Source: Streptomyces griseoflavus
Lineage (GTDB): Bacteria > Actinomycetota > Actinomycetes > Streptomycetales > Streptomycetaceae
Length of the DNA: 64,000 nucleotides
NCBI RefSeq assembly: GCF_014649995.1
Contig: NZ_BMUC01000017.1
Span: 1-64,000 of the forward strand
Reading direction: 5' to 3'
Shown: one piece after another, positions 26,877 through 37,279 of the stretch
How the letters are laid out: each line of letters starts with the position of its first letter
Numbering within the stretch: the first letter of the stretch is position 1
Position numbers and translations under genes: made by a program
Notes under the pieces: generated by a model
Databases searched by the model: none
The model's input: only the letters and a program-made list of their open reading frames with translations
Told to the model about the DNA's origin: nothing

Positions 26877-26912
26877 ACCACCCTTTCACTAATTGAGTAG
26901 TGAAAGGGTGGT
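26877..26912 (-). promoter_or_regulatory. palindromic operator of the YtrA-type regulator
   Basis: ACCACCCTTTCACTA (26877-26891) and TAGTGAAAGGGTGGT (26898-26912) are perfect 15-base inverted arms separated by ATTGAG. The palindrome includes the ribosome-binding site of the gntR-like gene and ends a few bases from its start codon. It lies 79 bases from the divergent sigma factor gene and could affect that promoter too. Confidence 0.85.
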
Positions 26913-26990
26913 GCAGGGGTGGCGGGAAAGTCAAGCGATGTTCCCGGTCCGGGCGTGAACCGTTCGGCCGGGCCCGGCCGATGAGGGGAC

Positions 26991-27542
26991 GTGAGCGGAA
27001 CGAGAAGCGACGGGGAGCTGCTGCGCGCCGTCGCGGCGGACGGCGACCGGCGCGCCTTCGAGGAGCTGTACCGGCGCTACGCGCCGTGGCTGACCGCCCG
27101 GATGCGCAGCCGGTGCGCCGACGCGGGCATCGTCGACGACGTCGTGCAGGAGACCTTCCTCGCGGTGTGGCGCGGCACGGCCCGCTACCGGGAGGAGACG
27201 GCGGGCGCGGACGCCGCCGGGTGGCTGTGGCGGATCGCCTCGCGCCGGCTGGTCGACGCCCTGCGCGGCGCCGGGGCGCGCGGCCGGCTGCGGCAGGCGC
27301 TGGCGCGGCTGCGGTACCGGGACGAGGCGTCGGCGGAGGAGCGCGTCCTCGCGGGCGTGGAGCACGGCGACCTCGCCGGCGCCCTGGTCCGGCTCTCGCC
27401 GGAACTGCGCGCGGTGCTGCAGGCCACGGTCGTCGACGGGCTGACCACCCGTGAGGCCGCCGTCCTGCTGGGCATCCCGCCGGGCACCGTCAAGACGCGG
27501 GCGATGCGGGCCCGCAGGCAACTCAGGGAGGCGCTGGCATGA
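26991..27542 (+). CDS. ECF RNA polymerase sigma factor
   Basis: 183-residue extracytoplasmic-function sigma factor. Region 2 (AFEELYRRYAPWLTARM through DDVVQETFLAVWRG) recognises the -10 element. Region 4 (LSPELRAVLQATVVDGLTTREAAVLLGIPPGTVKTRAMRARRQL) recognises the -35. No SnoaL or other C-terminal extension is present. GTG at 26991 was used. It overlaps the next gene by four bases, and that gene encodes a protein with a zinc-binding anti-sigma motif, so the two form a classic sigma/anti-sigma pair. Confidence 0.92.
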   Translation: MSGTRSDGELLRAVAADGDRRAFEELYRRYAPWLTARMRSRCADAGIVDDVVQETFLAVWRGTARYREETAGADAAGWLWRIASRRLVDALRGAGARGRLRQALARLRYRDEASAEERVLAGVEHGDLAGALVRLSPELRAVLQATVVDGLTTREAAVLLGIPPGTVKTRAMRARRQLREALA

Positions 27543-28393
27543 CGCACGCGACGACGGGCTGGCACGTCCCCGAGGACGACCTGCGGGCCTACGCCCGGGG
27601 CGAACTGGAGCCACCCGCGCTCTGGTCCGCCGACACCCACCTCACGGCCTGCGCCACCTGCCGGACCGCCCTCGCCGGGGCCCTCGACCCCGTCGTCCTG
27701 GACGCCGGCTGGGAGCGCCTCGACGCCGAACTCGACGCGCCGCGACCGGGGTTCCTGGAGTCGCTGCTCGTACGGCTCGGCGTCGCCGACCACACCGCAC
27801 GGCTGCTCGCGGCCACGCCCGCGCTGCGCCGCTCCTGGCTCGGCGCGGTGCTCGCGGTGCTCCTGCTCACCGTGGCCGTCGCCGCCGACCGGGGTACCGC
27901 GGGCCCGCCCACCCTCTTCCTCGCCCTCGCACCGCTGCTGCCGCTCGCCGGCGTCGCCCTGTCGTACGGGCCCGCCCTGGACCCCACGTACGAGATGGCC
28001 GTCGTCGCCCCGGTGCACGGCTTCCGGCTGCTGATGATCCGCACGGTCGCGGTGCTCGCCGCCGGGCTCGGCCTCAACGGGCTGGCCACCCTCGCCCTGC
28101 CCGGTTACGGGCTGCGCGCCCTGGCCTGGCTGCTGCCCGCGCTCGCTCTCACCGCGCTCGCGCTCACGCTCACGGCCCGGCTGGGCCCGGTGCTCGCGCC
28201 GTCCCTGGTGGGCGGCGGCTGGGTCGCGCTGCTGCTCGCGGCGGACGCGGCACGGGCCGAGGACACGGCCGTCCCGCTCGCGCCGTTCACCGCGGCCGGA
28301 CAGGGGGCGTCCGCGGCGGTCGCCGTACTCGCCGCCGGGCTCCTGGCCCTGTTCCGCGACCGCTTCGACGTCGACCGGACCCGCGGGGTGTGA
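27539..28393 (+). CDS. membrane anti-sigma-like protein with zinc-binding ZAS motif
   Basis: 284 residues. The N-terminal cytoplasmic part carries the ZAS signature H34-x3-C38-x2-C41 (THLTACATC) of zinc-binding anti-sigma factors. About six hydrophobic helices follow (from residue 105 to 270), many more than the single helix of usual anti-sigma factors. The ATG overlaps the sigma factor stop. It likely sequesters the upstream ECF factor at the membrane and may sense an envelope or transport-linked signal through its polytopic domain. Confidence 0.82.
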   Translation: MTHATTGWHVPEDDLRAYARGELEPPALWSADTHLTACATCRTALAGALDPVVLDAGWERLDAELDAPRPGFLESLLVRLGVADHTARLLAATPALRRSWLGAVLAVLLLTVAVAADRGTAGPPTLFLALAPLLPLAGVALSYGPALDPTYEMAVVAPVHGFRLLMIRTVAVLAAGLGLNGLATLALPGYGLRALAWLLPALALTALALTLTARLGPVLAPSLVGGGWVALLLAADAARAEDTAVPLAPFTAAGQGASAAVAVLAAGLLALFRDRFDVDRTRGV

Positions 28394-28457
28394 CCGCCCC
28401 GGACCGCCCCGGCCCGCTCCGGCGCCGCTCCGGGTCCGTGTGCCGGGGCGGCACGGG

Positions 28458-28494
28458 CCGGGAGCCCGTGACTCCGGTCCGCCGGGGCTCCCGG
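28458..28494 (+). terminator. hairpin between anti-sigma and ABC genes
   Basis: CCGGGAGCCC (28458-28467) and GGGCTCCCGG (28485-28494) form a ten-base-pair stem with a 17-base loop in the 254-base gap after the anti-sigma gene. The gap contains no gene. The hairpin could attenuate read-through to the ABC genes or mark a separate downstream promoter. Confidence 0.5.
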
Positions 28495-28647
28495 TCCGGC
28501 CTGGCCGTCGCCTGCCCGGGCGGGGCTCCCCGCCTGATCGCCCCTGACCTGCCCCGTCGCGGGGCCATGCGCCCCCTCCACCCGGCGACACCTTCCACCG
28601 GGAGGCCCCGGCGCCCCCGACCATCCACCACCTGTACGGAGTTGTGC

Positions 28648-29504
<857 letters not shown>

Positions 29505-29508
<4 letters not shown>

Positions 29509-31031
29509 CCGCCACGACGACCGCGCCGCCGTCCCCGGCCGTGACGACGCACGGGCCCCGCGCTTCCTGGACGGCCGTGTTCGCCCTCGCCGCCTTCGAG
29601 GGACGCAGACTCCTGTGCCGGGTGCCGGTCCTCGTCGCCTTCGCGGTCTACCTGGTCTGGACCGTGTGGCGCACCCACGGCGCGTACGACGGCCATCCGG
29701 CGCTGCAGGACGTCGACCGCGCCACCCAGGGCCCACCCGTCCTCGTCGGTCTCGCGGTGCTGCTCGGCGTCCACCAGGCCGTGCTGCGCTCCCGCCGGTA
29801 CGACACCGACCGGCACCTGTCCGTGCTGGTGGTGCAGCCGTGGCGCCGTACGGCCGCGCACCTGCTGTCCGTCGTACCGGTGGCGCTGCTCGTCGCGGTG
29901 TGCGTGGGCGCCCAGTTCGCCTGGCAGGCGCTCAAGCCCACCGCCGTCGGGCACGGTTCCCCGGCCGAACTCCTCGTCGGGCCGCTGTCCGTCCTGCTGT
30001 TCGGCGCGTTCGGGGTACTGCTGGGCCGGCTGCTGCCCGTGCCCCTCGCGGCCCCGCTGCTGATCGTCTCCCTGCTCCTGTTCTCCGTGTTCGCCTCGGG
30101 GCCCCCGGGGGCGGCGGGCTGGTCGCGGTGGCTGGTGCCGTCGGTCGGCGAGAACAGCTTCGCCACCCTCCCCTCCGACCTGATCGGCCGCCCCGCCGCC
30201 TGGCACGCCCTCTACCTCGCGGGCCTCGCGCTGAGCGTGGCCCTGGCGGCGCTGCTGTTCTCCGGCGGTGCCCGGCTGTGGAGCGTCCGGGCGGGGGCCG
30301 CCGCGGCGGTGGCGCTGACGCTGGTCGGCGCGGTGGGCCAGTCGCGGGGCGTGCCGGAGGAGACGGCCGAGGCGCGCGTCCGTGCCACGGTCGCCCCCGA
30401 GAAGACGCAGCGGTGCGTCGCACGGGACGCCACGGTGTACTGCGCCTTCCCCGAGTGGGAACCGCGCACCGGTGAGTGGGCGGCGGTCGTGGACGACGTG
30501 CGCTCCCTGGCCGGAGGCGGCGCGGAGAAGCGGCCGCTGACCGTGCGCCAGCGGATCGAGGCGCGCCACGGCCTCGACGGCGACGCGGCGCTCGCCGCGT
30601 CCCCCCGCCCGGGTGAGGTGACCGTCGGCACCTCCTGGGGCGGCAACCGGACCCCCGAGTTCGCCGTCGCCGTCGCCGTGGTCCTGGTCACCGGACGGGA
30701 GGAGGCGGCGGGCGCGATGTGCGACGGCCGGATCGTCACCGTGATGTGGACGGCGCTCGCCGGCCGGCCCGACCCGGTGACGGACCTGCGGCGGGTGCGG
30801 CTGGACGACAGCGCCACGGGAGGGGCGGTCGTCCTCTCGCAGACGGAGACGCTGCAGATGACGGCTGCGCACACGGAAGTGCTGCGCGCGCTGCTGGACC
30901 TGCCCAGGGACGAGGCCGCCGCCAGGGTGAAGGGCAACTGGGCCGAGCTGACCGCGCCGGAGGTGACGACGCGACGGGTGGCGCAGGTGCTGGGCCTGGG
31001 CGCGCCGGAGGGGGAGGACGAGTGCCAGTGA
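29505..31031 (+). CDS. ABC transporter permease with C-terminal soluble domain
   Basis: 508 residues. The first 300 hold about six membrane helices (from ALAAFEGRRLLCRVPVLVAF to VRAGAAAAVALTLVGAVG). The last 200 form a soluble domain with Cys pairs (EKTQRCVARDATVYCAFPEW, GAMCDGRIV), probably extracytoplasmic. GTG at 29505 overlaps the ATPase stop (GTGA). No peptidase motif is visible in the soluble domain. It is the membrane partner of the upstream ATPase. Confidence 0.82.
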
Positions 31032-31079
31032 ACGGCGCGACGGCCGGAGGAGGAGGACGAGTGCCCGTGACCGGGGCGA
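31010..31079 (+). repeat. tandem duplication over a translation start region
   Basis: Two imperfect copies of a unit of about 39 bases cover the end of the permease gene and the start of the next gene. Each contains a GGAGGACGA ribosome-binding site, a GTGCC(A/C)GTGA start and GCGACGGCCGG. The result is two equivalent initiation sites (GTG 31022 and GTG 31061) in the same frame. Confidence 0.75.
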
Positions 31080-31762
31080 CGGCCGGCGGTGTGCCGGTGG
31101 CGGAGCTGGTGCGGGCGGTGGCGCGGACCGTGCCCTGGCGGGCCCTCGCGGCAGGGGGCGGGCTGGGCCTGCTGATCGCCGCGGTCCCCAGGCTGACGGG
31201 CGGCGACGCGGGCGGCTGGCCGGCGCTGACCGCGCTGCGCGCCGGTGCCCTCGCCTTCGCCCTGGGGGCGGCCTTCTGGCTGGACGACCCGGCCCGGCAC
31301 ACCACGGCCGTCGTCCCCGCCCGGCGCGCCCTCCGCCACGGCCTGCGCCTCGCCCTCCTCGCCCCGGTCGCCGCCCTGTGGTGGACCGCGGCCCTGCTCC
31401 TGGTCCCGCGGCCGCTGCGCCCCCCGGCCGCCGGCGTCACCGTCGAGGCGGCGACGGCCCTGGCCCTCGCCCTGACCGGGGCCGCGTTCGCGGTCCACCG
31501 CCGGGAGGCCGCCCGGCCGGGGCAGGCGGTCGCCGGGTTCCTGCTGGTCACCGCGGTCCTGGCCCCGCTGCTGTGCCCCGAGGACTGGGCCCTGTTCGTG
31601 ACCCCGGAGGACGAGTCGTGGGCGGTCGCCCACGACCGCTGGACCGTGCTGCTGGGCGCGCTGCTCCTGGCGGGCGCGCTCTGCCTCACCGAGCCGGCAC
31701 GGCGCTACGGGCGACGGGGGCTCAGGTCTCCGTCCGGTACATCAGGTCCGTCTCGTGGGTGA
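31022..31762 (+). CDS. hypothetical polytopic membrane protein
   Basis: 246 residues from GTG 31022, or 233 from GTG 31061; the duplicated start region makes both plausible. About five or six hydrophobic segments are visible (ALAAGGGLGLLIAAVP, LALLAPVAALWWTAALLLVP, WTVLLGALLLAGALCL). No family is recognised. It follows the ABC permease without a gap and is probably a third component of the exporter. Its last 41 bases overlap the 3' end of convergent mshD. The final dozen residues (RSPSGTSGPSRG) look unconstrained. Confidence 0.75.
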   Translation: MPVNGATAGGGGRVPVTGATAGGVPVAELVRAVARTVPWRALAAGGGLGLLIAAVPRLTGGDAGGWPALTALRAGALAFALGAAFWLDDPARHTTAVVPARRALRHGLRLALLAPVAALWWTAALLLVPRPLRPPAAGVTVEAATALALALTGAAFAVHRREAARPGQAVAGFLLVTAVLAPLLCPEDWALFVTPEDESWAVAHDRWTVLLGALLLAGALCLTEPARRYGRRGLRSPSGTSGPSRG

Positions 31763-32669
31763 CGAACCCCAGCCGCTCGTAGACGGAGACGGCGGCCTTG
31801 TTGTCGGCGTCTACGTACAGCATGGCCGTCGGCAGTCCCCTGTCCGCCAGGTGCCGCAGCCCGATCGTGGTGAGGGACCTGCCGAGGCCGCCGCCCTGGG
31901 CGTCGGGGCTCACCCCGAGGACGTACACCTCGCCCAGCCCGTCCGCCTCGTGCACCTTGGTCCAGTGGAAGCCGACGAGCCGGCCGTCGCCGTCCCCGTC
32001 GCCCTCACCGCGCTCGGCGAGGAAGAACCCCTGCGGGTCGAACCACGGTTCGGCCTTGCGGTCGTCGAGGTCGCGCTGGGTGAGTGAGCCCTGTTCCGGG
32101 TGGTGGGCGAAGGCGGCGGCGTTCACCGCGAGCCAGGCGGCGTCGTCCCGGCCGGGTTCGAAGGTCCGGACGCGTACGCCGTCCGGCAGGACCGGGTCCG
32201 GCAGGTCGAGCCCGGTCAACGGGCGTCGCATCTGGCGCAGTTCCCGGAACAGCGTCAACCCCAGCACCTGCGCCAGGTGCCGGGCGGCGGAGTGTCCGCC
32301 GTGCGCCCACACCCGCAGCCGCTTGCCGGAGGCGGCGAGCAGCGCGGACCCGAGCGCCCGTCCGTGCCCGTTGCCCCGGTGGGACGGGTGCACGACCAGT
32401 TCGGCGGCCGGCGGCTCCACGGGATCGGTGTCCTCCAGCTGGGCGTACCCGACTAGTTCGTCGCCCACGGACAGCAGCAGGTGCGACACCCCTTCGCGCT
32501 CCCCGCCGCGCAGTTGCAGCCGCCCCTGTTCGGACACCGCCTGCTGACCGTCGGCCCGGGCGGCCTCCGCGAGCAGGGCGAGGACCGCCTCCGTCTGCTC
32601 GGGGGAGAGCGCGGTGTACGTCTGGAGCGAGCGGGGGCGGCCGGGCCGTACGAAGTCGTCGCTGGTCAT
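31722..32669 (-). CDS. mshD: mycothiol synthase MshD
   Basis: 315-residue enzyme with two GNAT domains that acetylates Cys-GlcN-Ins to finish mycothiol, the main actinobacterial thiol. Both acetyl-CoA motifs are visible: VVHPSHRGNGHGRALGSALL (N-terminal half) and VSPDAQGGGLGRSLTTIGL (C-terminal half). Also present are the MshD-typical ELRQMRRPL, AAFAHHPEQG, and the C-terminal YVDADNKAAVSVYERLGF. ATG at 32669 lacks a strong ribosome-binding site. It stands alone on the minus strand. Confidence 0.94.
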   Translation of the reverse strand: MTSDDFVRPGRPRSLQTYTALSPEQTEAVLALLAEAARADGQQAVSEQGRLQLRGGEREGVSHLLLSVGDELVGYAQLEDTDPVEPPAAELVVHPSHRGNGHGRALGSALLAASGKRLRVWAHGGHSAARHLAQVLGLTLFRELRQMRRPLTGLDLPDPVLPDGVRVRTFEPGRDDAAWLAVNAAAFAHHPEQGSLTQRDLDDRKAEPWFDPQGFFLAERGEGDGDGDGRLVGFHWTKVHEADGLGEVYVLGVSPDAQGGGLGRSLTTIGLRHLADRGLPTAMLYVDADNKAAVSVYERLGFVTHETDLMYRTET

Positions 32670-32827
32670 GCCTACGAGGGTAAGGGGACCGTGCGGAAGG
32701 GGGCCGTACGACGGACGGCAACGGTGTCGGCGAAAGCTAAACCAGCTCGTAACCCTGAAGACCCTGTCGCGCTACGCGCGTTGACCCTAGGCTGCGCCGG
32801 TACCCACTCGGACCCTCAGGGGGGCGT

Positions 32828-34648
32828 ATGCCAGCCACATCCCCGGCGCACCACCCGCGCCGAAGCCGCCGCACCAACCGTCTCCTCGCGACCGCCGCCG
32901 GTGTGCTCACCGCCGGCGCGCTGGCCGCGGCCGCCCTGCCGGGGTCGGCGACCGCGGGCGAGAACCACGGGAGCAAGGGCGGGACCCACCCCGGCCGCTA
33001 CCAGGACGTGCAGCTGCTGTCCTTCAACGACCTGCACGGCAACCTGGAGCCGCCGACGGGCTCCTCCGGCTGGGTCACCGAGATCCAGCCGGACGGCACG
33101 ACGAAGTCCGTCGACGCGGGCGGCGTCGAGTACCTCGCCACCCACCTGCGCAAGGCCCGCAAGGGCAACCGCTACTCCATCACCGCGGCCGGCGGCGACA
33201 TGGTCGGCGCGTCCCCGCTGATTTCGGGCCTCTTCCACGACGAACCCACGATCGAGGCGCTGAACAAGCTCGACCTGGACGTCACCTCCGTCGGCAACCA
33301 CGAGTTCGACGAGGGCGCCGCCGAACTGCGCCGCCTGCAGTACGGCGGCTGTCACCCGGTCGACGGCTGCTACACGGACCAGGAGTTCAAGGGCGCCGAC
33401 TTCCCGTACCTGGCGGCGAACGTCCTCGACGAGAAGACGAAGAAGCCGCTCCTCAAGCCGTACTGGGTGTGGAAGCGGAACGGCGTCAACGTCGGCTTCA
33501 TCGGCGTGACCCTGGAGAGCACCCCGAACATCGTCTCGGCGGAGGGCGTGAAGGGCCTCGCCTTCAAGGACGAGGTCGAGACGATCAACAAGTACGCCCA
33601 GGAGCTCCAGCGCCAGGGCGTGAAGTCGATCGTGGCGCTGATTCACGAGGGCGGCTTCCCGGCCTCGTCCTCCTACAACTACGACTGCGACTCCCCGGGC
33701 GCCGGCGACGGCATCTCCGGCCCGATCGCGGACATCGCGAAGAACGTCTCGCCGCAGGTGGACGCGCTGGTCACCGGTCACACGCACGCGGCGTACGCCT
33801 GCACCATCCCGGACCCGTCCGGCAAGCCGCGCACGGTCACCTCGGCCGCGTCCTTCGGCCGCCTCTACACGGACACCACGCTGACGTACGACCGCTGGAC
33901 GGGTGACATCGCCCGTACGGCCGTGAAGTCCGTGAACCACGTGGTCACCCGGGACGTCCGCGAGGCGCGCGACATGACCCGTCTGATCCGCAAGTGGAAC
34001 ACCCTTGCCACCCCGATCGGCAGCCGCCCGATCGGCTACATCTCCGGCGACATCGTGCGCGACGGCACGGAGTCCCCGCTCGGCGACCTGATCGCCGACG
34101 CGCAACTGGAGTACGGCAGGACGCTGGACGCGGAGACCGACCTGGCGCTGATGAACCCCGGCGGCATCCGCGCCTCCCTCACCCACGCGGCCGGCGGCAA
34201 GGAGGGCGACGGCGTGGTCACCTTCGCCGAGGCCTTCACCGTCCAGCCGTTCGCCAACACGGTCAACCTCCAGGACTTCACCGGCGCCCAGCTGATCCAG
34301 GCCCTGAAGGAGCAGGTCAGCGGCCCGAACGAGGCGGCCCCGAAGATCCTCCAGATCTCCTCCGGCCTGACCTACACCCTGGACCTGACCACGTCGGGCG
34401 CGGACCGCGTCGTCACGGACTCGATCCTGCTCAACGGCTCGCCCATCGACCCCTCCGCCACCTACCGCGTCGCCACCAACAGCTTCCTCGCGGGCGGCGG
34501 CGACGGCTTCCCGACCCTGGGCCAGGGCACCAACGACCTGGTCGGCGAGGACGACCTGACGGCCCTGGAGCAGTACCTGACCGCCCACTCGACTCCCACG
34601 ACCCCGATCGCCCCGCCGAAGGCGGACCGCATCACCATCGTGAGGTGA
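32828..34648 (+). CDS. secreted 5'-nucleotidase / metallophosphoesterase
   Basis: 606-residue exported enzyme that dephosphorylates nucleotides to supply phosphate and nucleosides. The signal sequence has a twin-arginine-like start (RRSRRTNRLLATAAG) and an AXA cleavage region (GSATAGE). Metal-binding motifs of the calcineurin-like domain are intact: FNDLHGN, GGDMVG, SVGNHEFDEG, LIHEGG and TGHTHAAY. The C-terminal 5'-nucleotidase domain shows MNPGGIRASL and FLAGGGDGFPTL. ATG at 32828 follows AGGGGGG. I see no PHO box in the 158-base upstream gap. Confidence 0.93.
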   Translation: MPATSPAHHPRRSRRTNRLLATAAGVLTAGALAAAALPGSATAGENHGSKGGTHPGRYQDVQLLSFNDLHGNLEPPTGSSGWVTEIQPDGTTKSVDAGGVEYLATHLRKARKGNRYSITAAGGDMVGASPLISGLFHDEPTIEALNKLDLDVTSVGNHEFDEGAAELRRLQYGGCHPVDGCYTDQEFKGADFPYLAANVLDEKTKKPLLKPYWVWKRNGVNVGFIGVTLESTPNIVSAEGVKGLAFKDEVETINKYAQELQRQGVKSIVALIHEGGFPASSSYNYDCDSPGAGDGISGPIADIAKNVSPQVDALVTGHTHAAYACTIPDPSGKPRTVTSAASFGRLYTDTTLTYDRWTGDIARTAVKSVNHVVTRDVREARDMTRLIRKWNTLATPIGSRPIGYISGDIVRDGTESPLGDLIADAQLEYGRTLDAETDLALMNPGGIRASLTHAAGGKEGDGVVTFAEAFTVQPFANTVNLQDFTGAQLIQALKEQVSGPNEAAPKILQISSGLTYTLDLTTSGADRVVTDSILLNGSPIDPSATYRVATNSFLAGGGDGFPTLGQGTNDLVGEDDLTALEQYLTAHSTPTTPIAPPKADRITIVR

Positions 34649-34653
34649 CCGCC

Positions 34654-34700
34654 GGCGGGGCCGGTACGAGGCGTGTTCACCGCCCCGTACCGGCCCCGCC
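34654..34700. terminator. bidirectional terminator hairpin
   Basis: GGCGGGGCCGGTACG (34654-34668) and CGTACCGGCCCCGCC (34686-34700) form a perfect 15-base-pair stem with a 17-base loop. It lies between the convergent 5'-nucleotidase and DUF1737 genes. Confidence 0.8.
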
Positions 34701-34714
34701 GCATGTCCGTCCCG

Positions 34715-34894
34715 CTACCCGGGCCATACGACCGCCTGCGCGACGATCACCCGCTCACCGTCGAAGGTGACCGCCGGCCCTCCGTGCAGCAGGTACCCCT
34801 TCTCCAGCGCCTCGCTCACCCGGCGGCAGAAGGCCGGGTCGTCGGGACCGGTCAGGACGCGGTAGACGGGCAGCCCGTCCGGTGGTGTCGACAT
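34715..34894 (-). CDS. DUF1737 family small protein
   Basis: 59 residues from ATG 34894. The sequence (LPVYRVLTGPDDPAFCRRVS, ALEKGYLLHGGPAVTFDGE, VIVAQAVVWPG) fits the DUF1737 family, whose members share the GYxLxGGP core and an AQA ending. The function is unknown. There is no clear ribosome-binding site, so the message may be leaderless or translated weakly. It is followed by the terminator it shares with the nucleotidase gene. Confidence 0.8.
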   Translation of the reverse strand: MSTPPDGLPVYRVLTGPDDPAFCRRVSEALEKGYLLHGGPAVTFDGERVIVAQAVVWPG

Positions 34895-35007
34895 ACCCGG
34901 GAGCGTGTCACACCCCCTCTTCCGCGAGGGGGTCAGGACGCCGTGGCGGTCCAGCCCGCCGGCCAGCCGGTGCTCTCCTGATCGGCCGCCTGGCTGCCGT
35001 CCGGCCG

Positions 35008-36456
35008 CTACGGCATCTCCGGGGGAGGGTCGGGGGCGCCCGGCAGTCGGATGGTGGCCGTGGTGCCGCCGTCCTCGGCCGGGGTCAGGGCCACGTCACC
35101 GCCCGCCTGCTGGACCGTGCGGGCGACGATGGACAGGCCGAGGCCGGAGCCGGGGAGGGCGCGGGCGGTGGGGGAGCGCCAGAACCGGTCGAAGACGTGG
35201 GGCAGTTCGTCCGCGGCGATGCCGGGGCCGTGGTCGCGGACGGTGAGGACGCCGTCGGCGAGGCGGACGTCGACGGTGCCGGCGGGCGGGCTGAACTTCA
35301 CCGCGTTGTCGAGGACGTTGACGACCGCCCGTTCCAGCGCCGCCGGTTCGGCCCGTACGTACCAGGGGCGGAGGTCCGCCGTGAGGGTCAGTTCCGGGCC
35401 GCGCAGCCGGGCGCGGCGCAGCGCCGACTCGACGGTGTCGTGCCACGCCACGATCTGGGTGCGGCCGGCGTGCGGGTCGGTGTCCGGACGGGACAGTTCC
35501 TGCAGGTCGCCGATGAGTGAGGCGAGTTCCGTCATCTGGGCCTTGACCGAGGCGAGCAGCGCCCTGCGGTCCTCGGCGGGCAGGGGCCGGCCCGTGTCCT
35601 CGCTGCGGGTGAGGAGTTCGATGTTGGTGCGCAGCGAGGTGAGCGGGGTGCGCAGTTCGTGGCCGGCGTCCGCGATGAGCTGCTGCTGGAGGTCGCGGGA
35701 ACTGGCGAGGGCGGACGTCATGGAGTTGAAGGAGCGGGAGAGGCGGGCGATCTCGTCCTCGGAGTCGTCCTCCACCGGGATGCGGACGCCCAGGTCCTCG
35801 GTGCGGGCGACGTGCTCGACGGCCTCGGTGAGCCGGTCGACCGGGCGCAGGCCCGTGCGGGCGACGGCGAGTCCCGCGGCGGCCGAGCCGAGGACACCCA
35901 CACCGGAGACGAGGAGCAGCAGCAGGGCCAGTTCGTTGAGCGTGGACTGGGTGTTGCCGAGCGGCAGGGCGACGACGAAGGCGTAGTCCTGCACCACGGC
36001 CCGGCTGAGCGGGCCGGTCTTGATCACGACGGCCGTCGTCAGCACCCGTACCCGTTCGCCGTCGCTGTCGGTCCCGTCCCGGACGGTGCCCTTCTCCGGG
36101 TCGGGGTGGGCGGCCACCGCCTTGTCCGCGCCGGTGACGTCGACGGCGGCCGCCGAGTAGGGCAGGACGCACACGCGGCCGTCGGCGCGCACCAGTTGGG
36201 CGTACTGATTGCTGCGCGTGCCCGTGTCGGACGGCTCCGGCACACAGGTGTCGGTGAACTGCTCGAACTGCTCCCGCTGGAGTTCGAGCACCGACGAGCG
36301 CAGATCGTCGTCGAGTTCGTCGTACAGCTTGTCCCGCACGAGGAACCAGCAGGTCACCGACACCGCCGCCACCGCGAACGCCACCGCCGCCGCCACCAGC
36401 AGCGACAGCCGCGCCCTGATGGGCAGCGCGCGGAAGCGGCGCACCGGACCCGTCAC
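35008..36456 (-). CDS. sensor histidine kinase, MprB-like
   Basis: 482-residue transmembrane kinase. Membrane helices at about 17-39 and 172-196 flank an extracellular sensor domain with two Cys ([18 protein letters not shown]). HAMP ([18 protein letters not shown]), HisKA ([19 protein letters not shown]) and HATPase ([34 protein letters not shown]) domains follow. The GTG start overlaps the regulator stop by four bases. With the regulator and the adjacent HtrA-type protease it resembles the MprAB-PepD envelope-stress system of mycobacteria. Confidence 0.93.
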   Translation of the reverse strand: MTGPVRRFRALPIRARLSLLVAAAVAFAVAAVSVTCWFLVRDKLYDELDDDLRSSVLELQREQFEQFTDTCVPEPSDTGTRSNQYAQLVRADGRVCVLPYSAAAVDVTGADKAVAAHPDPEKGTVRDGTDSDGERVRVLTTAVVIKTGPLSRAVVQDYAFVVALPLGNTQSTLNELALLLLLVSGVGVLGSAAAGLAVARTGLRPVDRLTEAVEHVARTEDLGVRIPVEDDSEDEIARLSRSFNSMTSALASSRDLQQQLIADAGHELRTPLTSLRTNIELLTRSEDTGRPLPAEDRRALLASVKAQMTELASLIGDLQELSRPDTDPHAGRTQIVAWHDTVESALRRARLRGPELTLTADLRPWYVRAEPAALERAVVNVLDNAVKFSPPAGTVDVRLADGVLTVRDHGPGIAADELPHVFDRFWRSPTARALPGSGLGLSIVARTVQQAGGDVALTPAEDGGTTATIRLPGAPDPPPEMP

Positions 36457-37187
36457 TCCGCGCCGCCCTGCCGCAGTACGTACCCCACCCCCCGCACCGT
36501 GTGCACCAGGCGCGGCTCCCCGCCGGCCTCGGTCTTGCGGCGCAGGTACATGACGTACACGTCGAGCGAGTTGGAGGAGGGCTCGAAGTCGAAGCCCCAG
36601 ACCGCCTTCAGGATCTGCTCACGGGTGAGCACCTGGCGCGGGTGCGCCATGAACATCTCCAGGAGGGTGAACTCGGTGCGGGTCAGCTCCACGTGCCGGC
36701 CGCCGCGCTCGACCTCCCGGGTGGCCAGGTTCATGCGCAGGTCGGCGAAGGTGAGGACGTCGTCGGACTCGGCGGAGGCGGCCACCGCCGCCGCGTACGA
36801 ACTGCGGCGCAGCAGCGCGCGGATACGGGCGAACAACTCGTCCAGCTCGAACGGTTTGACCAGGTAGTCGTCCGCCCCGGCGTCCAGCCCCGTCACCCGG
36901 TCGCCGACGGTGTCCCGGGCCGTCAGCATCAGGATGGGCGTGGTGTCGCCGGTGGCGCGGATGCGGCGGGCGGCGGTCAGGCCGTCCATGCGGGGCATCT
37001 GGATGTCGAGGACCAGCAGGTCCGGCCGGTACGCCGCCGTCTTCTCCAGGGCGTCCGCGCCGTCGACGGCGACCTCGGTGCCGTACCCCTCGAAGGCCAG
37101 GCTGCGCTGGAGCGCCTCGCGCACGGCCGGTTCGTCGTCGACGATCAGGATGCGCTGGGGGGCACGGTCACCATCTGCGGGGCTCAT
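36453..37187 (-). CDS. OmpR-family response regulator, MprA-like
   Basis: 244-residue response regulator. The receiver domain has the acidic pair in [13 protein letters not shown], phospho-acceptor Asp in [13 protein letters not shown] and the conserved Lys in [10 protein letters not shown]. The winged-helix output domain ([46 protein letters not shown]) is complete. It is encoded just before its kinase and 92 bases downstream of the protease gene on the same strand. It probably controls that protease. Confidence 0.94.
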   Translation of the reverse strand: MSPADGDRAPQRILIVDDEPAVREALQRSLAFEGYGTEVAVDGADALEKTAAYRPDLLVLDIQMPRMDGLTAARRIRATGDTTPILMLTARDTVGDRVTGLDAGADDYLVKPFELDELFARIRALLRRSSYAAAVAASAESDDVLTFADLRMNLATREVERGGRHVELTRTEFTLLEMFMAHPRQVLTREQILKAVWGFDFEPSSNSLDVYVMYLRRKTEAGGEPRLVHTVRGVGYVLRQGGAE

Positions 37188-37279
37188 GGGGAGGCGGGGT
37201 CCTTCGGCTGCGACGGGATGCGGCTCGGCGGGGGCCGGTCGTACGGGTCTTCAGCGTCGCACGTTTCGCGGGCGGCGCG

